From FEN-1297 sp021817845 (lineage in GTDB: Bacteria > Bacteroidota > Ignavibacteria > Ignavibacteriales > Ignavibacteriaceae): a stretch of DNA of 64,000 nt. The DNA lies in contig JAKAFW010000009.1 of NCBI GenBank assembly GCA_021817845.1, forward strand, positions 39,875 through 103,874, in the 5' to 3' direction. Shown here in pieces: positions 37,168 to 45,367 of this stretch. The position numbers were made by a program, and so were the translations under genes. Below the pieces are notes generated by a model that saw nothing but the letters and a program-made list of their open reading frames with translations, was not told the DNA's origin and searched no databases. The first letter of the stretch is position 1. Every line of letters starts with the position of its first letter.

Positions 37168-39138
37168 TTACTCCACTAATTCTCTAATCCAATTTTCCAA
37201 TCCCCCTGCAACAATCAATTCCTGTGCTGCTTCTCCAACCGGATCGATATAATAGTTTTTATTGTTAAAATGTATTTTAGAATTGATGAAATCGATTTGT
37301 ATGAAAAGCCCGGTTTTGACGGTTAGATTTTCTTTGCCGAATCTTTTCTTTAAATCATTAATCAAATCCGGGCATTCAACTAAAAGTAATCCGTTATTCA
37401 AAGCGTTACGCTTATAGGTTTCGTTTAGCGACCCGGCAATTACTAATTTAATTCCTTTATATTTGATTGCAGTTGCCGCTTGTTCTCGCGAGCTCCCTGT
37501 CCCGAAATTATATCCGGCAGCGAGAATGTTTCCTTCTTCTGCAAGTATTTTGAAATTTGGATCATAATTTTCCATTACAACTTTTGCTTGCTGCTCCGGA
37601 GTAAAATCATCAACATAAGTGTATTTCCCAGGATATATCCCATCTGTATTCAAGTTATCTTGATGGCAGAAAATTAATTCTCCTTCAATTTCTTTAGGAA
37701 AACCTTTAATTATTTCAACTTTTGAAATATTGTCGTTCGATTTTTTATTTATTTTAATCTCCCCAAAAATTTTACATGGGCAATATTCCCATGAGTAATC
37801 AATTTTACCGGCAACTGCCGAAGCTGCTACTACAGCCGGTGAAGCTAAATAAGCAGTCGCGTTAGGAGAACCCATTCTTCCCTTAAAGTTTCTGTTTGTT
37901 GCAGAAATCCCGACTTCGCCTTCCTCCAACAATCCCATACCTAAACCTATGCATGGACCGCATCCGGAAGGCAAGGCAATTGCGCCGGCCTGCAGAAGAG
38001 CTTGCCAGTCACCACGCCTTTCACTTTCTGATTGTACTTCGCTTGATGCCGCGGCTATATAGAATTTTACACCTTCTGCAACCCGCTTTCCTCGAATAAC
38101 AGCCGCTGCCTCGGCAAGGTCGCTTACACGGCTGTTAACGCATGAAACCAAATATGCTTTATTAATTTTTATCTCTTTTGATTTTATTTCGGAAAGTGAA
38201 GTAATTGTCTTAACCGTATTTGGTCCTGATACCACAGGTTGAATTGAGCTTAAATCGATAATCAATTCTTTTGAATAAAACGCTTCTTCATCAGCTTTGC
38301 AAATATTATTTTCAAGTTTATGAATTCTGTTAGTATTTAATCTTGAATGAACGCCGTTTCCGTCACTATCTGATGGTACTCCGGCTAAACCGCGCGCAGA
38401 AATTTGTTTGGCTCTATTCTTTAGCCAAGTAATAGTAACTTCATCAATCTGAAAGACTCCTGCTAAAGCACCCCATTCAGTTGTCATATTCGCAATTGTA
38501 AGTCTTTCGTCAATAGTCAGATTATGAGCACCTTCTCCAGAAAATTCAATTGCATGATTCAGTACTTCATCATTATTAAAGTATCCGCAAAGCGCAATTA
38601 TTAGATCCTTGCCCGTTACTCCAGGTCTTAATTTTTCTTTAAGAATTACTTTCGCAATAGGGGGCACTTGCCACCATGTTTTTCCGGTTGCCCATATTGA
38701 TGCAGCGTCTGTTCGCACGATAGGAGTTCCGAGACAACCAAGACCTCCGTACATATTTGAATGACTGTCGGATGCAACTACCATTTTGCCTGGGTAGGCA
38801 TAACCTTCTTCGCACATTATCTGATGTCCGATTCCTCTTCCAGCAGGATAAAAATCGATTCCCATTTCTTTTGCGAACTTTTCTATATCTTTATACTTAT
38901 GTAAATTTTTCTCGCTCTTATCTTGGACATTATGATCCAAAGTAAAAACAGCCTGACGCGGATTAAAAAATTTTGATGCACCAATACTTTTAAATTTGGG
39001 AATTACTGCCCCTGTATTATCGTGCGTCATTACGTAAGCTGGTTTAATTGTTATATAATCTCCGCTGTGGACTTCGTGATTTTTCTTTAAGCCAGCAGCA
39101 TATCGTTGTGCGATTTTTTCGATTAAGGTTTGTGACAT
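37168..39138 (-). CDS. Aconitase-superfamily hydratase resembling fungal LYS4 homoaconitase
   Basis: A 656-residue single-chain aconitase-fold enzyme. The cluster ligands are Cys333 (LVSCVNSR), Cys393 and Cys396 (PSGCGPCIGLGMG). Substrate motifs include DSHSNMYGGLG, TWWQVPP and GSSREQAATA. The whole chain reads like eukaryotic LYS4: SGDYITIKPAYVMTHDN, LDHNVQDKSEKNLHKYK, YPAGRGIGHQIM, GYFNNDEVLNHAIEF, IANMTTEWGAL, NTDGIYPGKYTY. It lacks a mitochondrial leader and is shorter than AcnA/AcnB (750-900). It hydrates aconitate or homoaconitate. Which one cannot be decided by eye. GGGAGA lies before the ATG, one base after the HD gene. Confidence 0.85.
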   Translation of the reverse strand: MSQTLIEKIAQRYAAGLKKNHEVHSGDYITIKPAYVMTHDNTGAVIPKFKSIGASKFFNPRQAVFTLDHNVQDKSEKNLHKYKDIEKFAKEMGIDFYPAGRGIGHQIMCEEGYAYPGKMVVASDSHSNMYGGLGCLGTPIVRTDAASIWATGKTWWQVPPIAKVILKEKLRPGVTGKDLIIALCGYFNNDEVLNHAIEFSGEGAHNLTIDERLTIANMTTEWGALAGVFQIDEVTITWLKNRAKQISARGLAGVPSDSDGNGVHSRLNTNRIHKLENNICKADEEAFYSKELIIDLSSIQPVVSGPNTVKTITSLSEIKSKEIKINKAYLVSCVNSRVSDLAEAAAVIRGKRVAEGVKFYIAAASSEVQSESERRGDWQALLQAGAIALPSGCGPCIGLGMGLLEEGEVGISATNRNFKGRMGSPNATAYLASPAVVAASAVAGKIDYSWEYCPCKIFGEIKINKKSNDNISKVEIIKGFPKEIEGELIFCHQDNLNTDGIYPGKYTYVDDFTPEQQAKVVMENYDPNFKILAEEGNILAAGYNFGTGSSREQAATAIKYKGIKLVIAGSLNETYKRNALNNGLLLVECPDLINDLKKRFGKENLTVKTGLFIQIDFINSKIHFNNKNYYIDPVGEAAQELIVAGGLENWIRELVE

Positions 39139-39139
39139 T

Positions 39140-39682
39140 TTATCTCCCTGTCTCTTTAAACGGATCGAAGCTTACAAAGTCCGCGTGATGAACAATTATC
39201 GATTCAATCGTTCGTTTTCCTAAATCTCCTTCTTTGGAATGAGTTGCAATAATATGTTGAACTTCTGCGGGTAAATTAAATCTATCGGCAATGGCTAAAC
39301 CGCTAAAAGGATGACGCACTAATTTTCCTGATTCGCTTGTCGTTAATTTGCCGGCCTTTATTTCGTATTCTAAAAGTTTTCCGACATCAATTAAAATGGC
39401 TCCGGCAATCAAAAAATCCATATTGATTTGGATCTCATCGCCAAAATTATTTTTCATAATCTTAGCCATTTCCACGGCCAATTGTACGGCAGTTCTTTTG
39501 TGAGTGAGGAAAGGGATCTTGCATTCTCGTAGAAGCAATGAGAAGGGGATAGTTTGCAGATCTTCAATTGATAAAACGCTATTCTCAATTGCATAAACCC
39601 AACAATCAAGCACTTTCCCTTTTAGTTCGTCATTTTTAATCCAACTTATTTCAGGCCAGATTTCCAGAACTTTATCTTTCAT
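39140..39682 (-). CDS. HD-domain protein with a degenerate HD doublet
   Basis: A 180-residue all-helical HD/HDIG-type protein. His61 (THKRTAVQLA), His124 (RHPFSGLA), His148 (ATHSKEG) and Asp168 (HHADFVSFD) stand at the expected metal-ligand places. The HD doublet itself reads Ile98-Asp99 (GAILIDVGKLLEY), so one metal-binding His is missing. HD proteins are usually phosphohydrolases. This one may bind only one metal, have a changed role or be inactive. It is sandwiched between the dehydrogenase and the LYS4-like gene (one-base gap), so it is clearly part of this unit. No specific substrate can be named. Confidence 0.75.
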   Translation of the reverse strand: MKDKVLEIWPEISWIKNDELKGKVLDCWVYAIENSVLSIEDLQTIPFSLLLRECKIPFLTHKRTAVQLAVEMAKIMKNNFGDEIQINMDFLIAGAILIDVGKLLEYEIKAGKLTTSESGKLVRHPFSGLAIADRFNLPAEVQHIIATHSKEGDLGKRTIESIIVHHADFVSFDPFKETGR

Positions 39683-39722
39683 CCTTTTACTTCCCTAAAA
39701 TATTTTGATGAATTCGAAACGA

Positions 39723-39765
39723 AAGACGGGGAACAAATATGAATATCTAATTTCTTCTCCGTCTT
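39723..39765 (-). other. Intercistronic hairpin between the dehydrogenase and HD genes
   Basis: AAGACGGGGAA (39723-39733) pairs with TTCTCCGTCTT (39755-39765): 11 bp with one G-T pair and a 21-base loop. There is no clear T-run behind it on the minus strand, so it may be a processing or attenuation site rather than a full terminator. Confidence 0.35.
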
Positions 39766-39783
39766 ACGATTCCCTTTTTCGTT

Positions 39784-40959
39784 TTACAAGTTTTTTATTA
39801 TCTCATCGGTTAGCTCGTAAGTTGTGCAAGCACCTTGTTTAAAAACATCTGCTCCGCCTTTTAGTTTCATCATATCATATGTCTTAACTTTTCCTTCTTC
39901 AATAACTTTTGCTATTGCATTTCTAATAGTGTTAGCTTTTTCATTTTCGCCAATGTGGTCAAGCATCATACAAGCACTTAAAATCATTGCGATTGGATTA
40001 ACAATTGGTGGATTTAATTCCTGGTACTTTGGCGCCGAGCCGTGTGTTGGCTCAAATATGGCGACATCTTTTCCGATGTTTGCACTACATGCAAATCCAA
40101 GTCCGCCTACTAGCCCCGCAAATCCGTCGCTAACAATATCACCGAACATATTCTCGGCGACTATCACTCCGTAAATTTCGGGATTTTTTGTTAGCCACAT
40201 CATTTGTGCATCAATATTGGTATCCCAAAGTTGAATTCCGGAATATTCTTTGGCTATTATTTTCCCTTCGTTAAACATCATGCCGGAAGTTTCGCGAAGT
40301 ACATTTGGTTTTTCGCAAATAGTAACGTTCGTGTATCCAAATTTTTGTGCATATTCAAAAGCTTCACGGATTATTCTTCTACAGGCATTACGCGTAACTA
40401 TTCTTGTCGAAATTGCAAGGTCTTCGCCCGGTATATCCTTAAATGCTTTCATCTTTGGATGAGTTTCGAATGCATCGCGGACAATTTTGGGCGGATTTGT
40501 CCACTCAACTCCCGAATACAAACCTTCAGTATTTTGACGAAAGATTACGGTATTAATAAGAGGTTCCTCAAATCCATCGTTGCTTCTTTTTATAAAGTTT
40601 AAAGGATTTCCTTTAAAGGATTTGCAAGGTCTAATACAAATATCCAAATCAAAATGCTGTCGCAATCCAACGATAGGACTAAAATAAACATAGCCCTTAT
40701 TTTGAAGCGAAGGTTCAAGCTCTTTTGCTGCGGCGTCTTTCGGTTTGCTCGTAATAGCGCCGAATAATCCTATCTTGTGTTTTTCAAGTAAATCAATTGT
40801 TCTTTGAGGAAGTGCATTCCCTTCTTTGCACCAAAAATCCCATCCTATATCGGCATGGATATATTCGGCAACAAATCCGGCTGCTGTTAATACCTTAATG
40901 GCTTCGGGTAGTACTGTCTTTCCAATGCCGTCTCCCGGCATTGTTACTATTGTTTTCAT
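39784..40959 (-). CDS. Isocitrate/homoisocitrate dehydrogenase-family enzyme
   Basis: A 391-residue beta-decarboxylating dehydrogenase: PGDGIGKTVLPEAI at the start, RQNTEGLYSGVEW, catalytic-region ENMFGDIVSDGFAGLVGGLG and FEPTHGSAPKY. In the specificity loop, where isocitrate dehydrogenases read S-x-N-x-x-LR, this protein has S94-P-I-V-G-L-R. As I recall it, that resembles fungal homoisocitrate dehydrogenase (SPIVALR). Lys-Tyr after HGSAP is the pattern of NADP-using bacterial IDH. So substrate and cofactor are both open. Start: GAGGGG six bases before the ATG. It is the first gene of the tricarboxylate block. Confidence 0.85.
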   Translation of the reverse strand: MKTIVTMPGDGIGKTVLPEAIKVLTAAGFVAEYIHADIGWDFWCKEGNALPQRTIDLLEKHKIGLFGAITSKPKDAAAKELEPSLQNKGYVYFSPIVGLRQHFDLDICIRPCKSFKGNPLNFIKRSNDGFEEPLINTVIFRQNTEGLYSGVEWTNPPKIVRDAFETHPKMKAFKDIPGEDLAISTRIVTRNACRRIIREAFEYAQKFGYTNVTICEKPNVLRETSGMMFNEGKIIAKEYSGIQLWDTNIDAQMMWLTKNPEIYGVIVAENMFGDIVSDGFAGLVGGLGFACSANIGKDVAIFEPTHGSAPKYQELNPPIVNPIAMILSACMMLDHIGENEKANTIRNAIAKVIEEGKVKTYDMMKLKGGADVFKQGACTTYELTDEIIKNL

Positions 40960-41057
40960 AATGAGATCCCCTCAATAATGAATAAAAATTTTTTCAATCG
41001 AAACTTATGTAATATTTTTACTCAATTCAAGAAATACATTGCAGACTAATTTAATTT

Positions 41058-42596
41058 TTATAGCGGCAGTGTGAACGAAATACTCGTACCTATTCCTAAT
41101 TTACTTCTTACGGAAATTGTTCCACCGTTTCTTTCTACCATTTCCTTGCAAATCATAAGTCCTAAACCAGTCCCTTTCTCGTCATTTGTACCTCTTGTAG
41201 ATATAGCATTCAATCCAAATAATTTTTTTGTTTGTACTTCAGTCATTCCGACTCCGTTATCTGAAACTGTTATAATTATAAAATTATTATTTGCCTTTAT
41301 AGAATTTATTTTTATTAAACCGTCCCTATTCGTAAACTTAATTGAATTTGCAATTAAGTTTTGCAATATCGAATGTAGCATAGTTGCATCCGCCGAAATA
41401 AGAATATCTTTATCTGTTTCATTAATTAGGCCGATTTTTTTTAGTTTAGCATTCCCCGAAAGAAGATTTATCACGTTTTCTGTTTTGTTATAAAGATTTA
41501 TCTTCTCAGGCTTTAATTTCATATTGTCAGTTTCTAATCTTGACCAATTCAGCAAATTTTCCAGAAGATTATATTCGTTTTTCAATAAATTGTATATTTC
41601 TTTATTATAATCTTTAATTTCTTCTTGTGAGAATGTTTCAAAATCATTAACCAAAATTTCTGAAAGTCCTAAAAGGGGATTAAATGGACCTCTCAAATCA
41701 TGAGCTATAATGGAGAATAGCTTATCTTTACTTGCGTTTAATTCTTTCAACGCATGAGAATATTTTTCCGATTTTTCTTCAGCAAGCTTGCTCGCCGTTA
41801 TATCACGGGATATTCCGACTAATCCTATACATTGACCCTGTTGATTTATTATAGGTACTTTTGTGGCAGTTACCCATATGTGCTCCCCCTCAGCATTTCT
41901 GATCCTTTCTTCTTTTGCTATTAAAGGCAATTTTGATTTGATAATTCTTTGTTCATCTTCATAAGCTGCCGCGGCATGATCTATTTCAAAGAAATCAAAG
42001 TCACTTTTCCCTATGGCGTCTTTAGGATCTGAAATACCGAAGTGCAACTTTGCTTGAGCATTATTACATCTCGTAAACTTGGATTCAGTATCCTTGAAAT
42101 AAATCGAATCCGGAATGTTGTCAAGTAAAGCTTGAAGTAAATCCTTTTCTTTTCTTAAATTTTCTTCTGCAATTATTTTATCCGTAATATCGATAAAACT
42201 CCAAACTCTTCCGACTGATGTATTATTAAATATTTGAGGTTGTGAAAATCTTTCTATAATTCGTCCGTTCTTAAATTCTAATAGATCATGGCTTTCTGCC
42301 TCTGGAGTTGAGTATAATTGATTTACTTTATTAATGAAATTAACAGGATCTTTTAATTGGTCAAAAACATACGCTAAAGTTTTTTCGTCATTCCTTTCCT
42401 TAATTATTTCTTCAGGGACGCTCCATATCTCTAAAAATTTTTTATTGAAAAAAACAATTTTACCTTGAAAATTAACAACAAGTATTCCTTCTCTAATAGC
42501 GTTTAAGGTGGAGTTAAGAAGTGACAGAGTTTCATCGTATTTTACTTCTAAGTTTTGACTTTGATGAATGTATTCTTGTTCATTTTTCTTGCACAT
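41058..42596 (-). CDS. Soluble PAS-domain sensor histidine kinase
   Basis: A 512-residue kinase with no transmembrane segment. PAS one is about 25-145 (EGILVVNFQGKIVFFN) and PAS two about 152-270 (DSIYFKDTESKFTRCN, ending with the PAC motif VGISRDITASK). The HisKA dimer domain carries phospho-acceptor His299 (IIAHDLRGPFNP). HATPase_c includes NLIANSIKFT, VSDNGVGM and GTGLGLMICKEMV. It senses an unknown cytoplasmic cue. No response regulator lies beside it. It shares the strand and C-terminal half organisation with the next kinase (42800-44569), suggesting a duplication. The SIIAHDLRGPF type of H-box is common in Bacteroidota kinases. Confidence 0.9.
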   Translation of the reverse strand: MCKKNEQEYIHQSQNLEVKYDETLSLLNSTLNAIREGILVVNFQGKIVFFNKKFLEIWSVPEEIIKERNDEKTLAYVFDQLKDPVNFINKVNQLYSTPEAESHDLLEFKNGRIIERFSQPQIFNNTSVGRVWSFIDITDKIIAEENLRKEKDLLQALLDNIPDSIYFKDTESKFTRCNNAQAKLHFGISDPKDAIGKSDFDFFEIDHAAAAYEDEQRIIKSKLPLIAKEERIRNAEGEHIWVTATKVPIINQQGQCIGLVGISRDITASKLAEEKSEKYSHALKELNASKDKLFSIIAHDLRGPFNPLLGLSEILVNDFETFSQEEIKDYNKEIYNLLKNEYNLLENLLNWSRLETDNMKLKPEKINLYNKTENVINLLSGNAKLKKIGLINETDKDILISADATMLHSILQNLIANSIKFTNRDGLIKINSIKANNNFIIITVSDNGVGMTEVQTKKLFGLNAISTRGTNDEKGTGLGLMICKEMVERNGGTISVRSKLGIGTSISFTLPL

Positions 42597-42799
42597 CTTA
42601 TCCCTTCCCGGTTTTAAAAGATTTTAGTATTTAATTATCTGCGGATTAAGATATTTTGTCATCTACATGATTCACGCAAAAATGTCAGTTTGAAATATAT
42701 AAAAGCCTACAAACTTTATTACTTCATATTTCCACAACTCAATTTTCCAAGTATCTCGTAAAAAGGACAATTAATATAATATTTTTTTCTTTATCCACT

Positions 42800-44569
42800 T
42801 TATCCCGCTTTCGGCAGAGTAAAATAAAATTTACTTCCTTTCCCTAATTTGCTTTCTACCCAGATTTTCCCGTTATTCATTTCTACAAATTCTTTGCAGA
42901 TTAAAAGCCCTAGCCCAGTCCCTGCTTCCCCATTTGTTCCATTTGTTGTTTCTTGAGTACCATCCTTAAAAAGATTATTAATCATTTCCGGGCTCATTCC
43001 TAAACCATTATCCCCCACAGAAACAGTAATGTTATTCCCTTTATCAGCAATATTTATACTAACTTCACCGTTTTCATTAGTATACTTAATCGCGTTTGAT
43101 ACAAGATTACGGATAATAGTCTCTATCATGTCGGGATCGGCATAAGAATTATAATTTGAGCTGACATTGTTCTTAAGAATGATGTTCTTGTTTTTTGCTA
43201 CTATCGCCAAGGATCTGAAGACAGAATTAATAATTGAATCTAAAGATATTATTTTAGGCTCATGACTAACTTTATCTAAATTAAGCCGTGCCCACGTTAG
43301 AAGGTTGTCTATAAGAGATAGAAGATTTTTTAATGAAGAATTGATATTGGAAATATAAAGTATTTTTTCACTTGTCGAAATATTATTAAAATCTTCAAGC
43401 AGCAGTTCGGAAAAACCTAATAACCCGCTGAAAGGACTGCGTAAATCATGCGCAATGATCGAAAAAAGTTTATCTTTTTGAATGATTAGTTTTGAAAGTT
43501 CTTCCTTAGAATTTTTCAATGCTGTTTCATATTCCTTTATTTCGGTAATGTCCGTCATTATTCCTACAATACCGGTGAGATTATTATACTCATCAAATAT
43601 CGGGGCTTTGTTAATCTTGAACCATTTGGCTTTTCTGATGTTTATAGTTATCAATCTTTCAATATTATTTATTTCCTTTTTCCCCTTTAATATTTGTTCG
43701 TCTTCCTCTTTAGCCTCTAAATAATCTGCTTTTGACAGAATCGATGAGTTGTCCTTGCCAATTATATTTTGTTCGTCAACTTCAAAAATTCTTAAATAAG
43801 ATGAATTCACTAATTCGAATTTCTTATCTAATCCTTTTACAAAAATAATCTCTGGAGCGGCATCGATAATTGTCTTTAATTTCTTTTGACTTTCGGACAC
43901 TTTTGCGGCTAAATCCCTTCTTTTCTTAACGTCTTTTATGGTAAATCCGAAGAAAATGCTTAATGTTAAAACAAAAATGACCAAAAGTAAAACTTGGATG
44001 TAAATGCTCTTGTCAGATAGGTTTTGAAACTTAAGGGCATAATCGAAACTTTTTTTCTCTTCATTTCTATCAATAGCCGATAGATACCCGTATATCTGCC
44101 GGAAAGCGCGATCTTTGATTCTCAATTTATTTAGATCCTTTTGCTTAAGTAAAGAAAATATACCGGCGGAAGTCAAAGAGTGATATTGTATTACCGATTT
44201 AAGCGAATCCAGGTATTTTAATGAAAGTGGGTCATTATCTATCAACAATTCAATATTATTCATTGAACTTTTTATGTAATTGAAAGTATTACTATAATAT
44301 AAAGAGTCCTCTTTAGAAATTGCTCTGAAGAAAGAACGGTTTTGCTTTGCTTCAAGTTGATTTAAGGAAGAGATAAGCATGTGGATTGATACCCGAAGCT
44401 TTGAATTTTCTACTATTAATTCGGAAGTTTTGTGAAGTTCCAATTTTGAATGAAACCAAAACACACTAAACATAATAACGACTGTTATTGACAGCCCAAA
44501 CCCGAATGATAATTTTTTCTCTACCGGAATTTTATCCTGTATATCGAAGAATGATTTGAGAATTTTCAT
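42800..44569 (-). CDS. Membrane sensor histidine kinase with CHASE3-like sensor and PAS
   Basis: A 589-residue kinase. TM1 is about 22-39, a helical extracytoplasmic region about 40-187 reads like CHASE3, and TM2 is about 188-212. PAS/PAC is about 231-345 (APEIIFVKGLDKKFELVN to GIMTDITE). HisKA carries His374 (IIAHDLRSPFSG). HATPase_c includes NLVSNAIKYT, VGDNGLGM and GTGLGLLICKEFV. The sensor lies in the periplasm or membrane; the signal is unknown. It is transcribed alone, with a long gene-free leader upstream (44570-45367) holding hairpins and tandem repeats. No cognate regulator is adjacent. Confidence 0.9.
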   Translation of the reverse strand: MKILKSFFDIQDKIPVEKKLSFGFGLSITVVIMFSVFWFHSKLELHKTSELIVENSKLRVSIHMLISSLNQLEAKQNRSFFRAISKEDSLYYSNTFNYIKSSMNNIELLIDNDPLSLKYLDSLKSVIQYHSLTSAGIFSLLKQKDLNKLRIKDRAFRQIYGYLSAIDRNEEKKSFDYALKFQNLSDKSIYIQVLLLVIFVLTLSIFFGFTIKDVKKRRDLAAKVSESQKKLKTIIDAAPEIIFVKGLDKKFELVNSSYLRIFEVDEQNIIGKDNSSILSKADYLEAKEEDEQILKGKKEINNIERLITINIRKAKWFKINKAPIFDEYNNLTGIVGIMTDITEIKEYETALKNSKEELSKLIIQKDKLFSIIAHDLRSPFSGLLGFSELLLEDFNNISTSEKILYISNINSSLKNLLSLIDNLLTWARLNLDKVSHEPKIISLDSIINSVFRSLAIVAKNKNIILKNNVSSNYNSYADPDMIETIIRNLVSNAIKYTNENGEVSINIADKGNNITVSVGDNGLGMSPEMINNLFKDGTQETTNGTNGEAGTGLGLLICKEFVEMNNGKIWVESKLGKGSKFYFTLPKAG

Positions 44570-44639
44570 TTACTAAATGCACATTTTTTGAATAAATTTT
44601 ACCATCAATGCCGAGCCCCTTTCTTTTTCACTTTGTACA

Positions 44640-44668
44640 ATTATTCCGGCCTTGCAGGTCGGAATAAT
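44640..44668 (-). other. Hairpin upstream of the CHASE3 kinase gene
   Basis: ATTATTCCGGCC (44640-44651) pairs with GGTCGGAATAAT (44657-44668): a 12-bp stem with one G-T pair and a 5-base loop. It would sit in the 5' leader of the minus-strand kinase message, about 70 bases from its start. It could be a leader element or a stray dispersed palindrome. Confidence 0.45.
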
Positions 44669-44825
44669 AAATGAATAATTTAAACCCCACAAGGGGAAAT
44701 AATATCAACATAGGAATAATTATAAAAACTTTGCTGAAATTGAGTCCCTGGTATATCTCTCTTATTTATTCTTCCAATCCATTCAAAAAAGGAAAGGCAA
44801 ATCAAAGCTAACCCCCAAAATATTA

Positions 44826-44869
44826 TGAATGCACTCTGAATGCACTGTGAATACACTCTGAATGCACTA
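44826..44869. repeat. Four tandem 11-bp direct repeats
   Basis: Consecutive copies of TGAATGCACTC at 44826-44836, 44837-44847 (last base G), 44848-44858 (TGAATACACTC) and 44859-44869 (last base A). The period of 11 is about one DNA turn, so a protein could bind all copies on one face. It lies between two divergent kinase genes. Confidence 0.75.
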
Positions 44870-45367
44870 TAGCAAGCCTTCTAATAGTCTTATCCTGTAC
44901 TGATATCACACTGGACATACATTTTTCCCATAATTAAACTAAAGAAATTCTCTCATAATAGCTTAACTCGCTCCTAAGAATTAAGTTATTTATTTGTAAA
45001 GGAAAAAAGTTGACATAAGCACATTCACCATCTGCTGGCAAAGGAAAATTATTTTCAACTTGAACCGATGAAACTCTTTCAAAATACCGAGGGATTTTAT
45101 TAAGAAAATGCAAAAATCTGCCCAAAATAGAGTATAATCCAGTTTTTTACGAAACATATGGATTATCTTGAACAGTAGAAATGTACGTCACTATTATTTA
45201 AAAATAAATGCACTGACTTACTTTTGGAAATCTCATATTATTATTTTGGACAGATGATTCAAATTTTATAAATTAAAACCTCAAAAAGAAATCCTTTTTC
45301 GAATGATTTTAATCCATTTGCAAAATGAAATTGTATATCGAATTTTATTAGGAAGCATATTTATTAA

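Larger units (their letters stand above)
44570..45367. other. Divergent gene-free region of 0.8 kb with hairpins and tandem repeats
   Basis: This stretch lies between two divergent sensor-kinase genes. It holds a 12-bp hairpin (44640-44668), a CCCC/GGGG hairpin (44685-44696) and four 11-bp tandem repeats (44826-44869). A 63-codon frame on the minus strand (44934-45125, TTG start, no SD) has no recognised domain and I do not call it a gene. Promoters for both kinases should lie here. Confidence 0.55.

Noticed and set aside
44934..45125. A 63-codon minus-strand frame in the gene-free region between the kinases
   Set aside because: It starts at a TTG with no ribosome site, has no signal or domain, and lies in AT-rich DNA where such frames are expected by chance.
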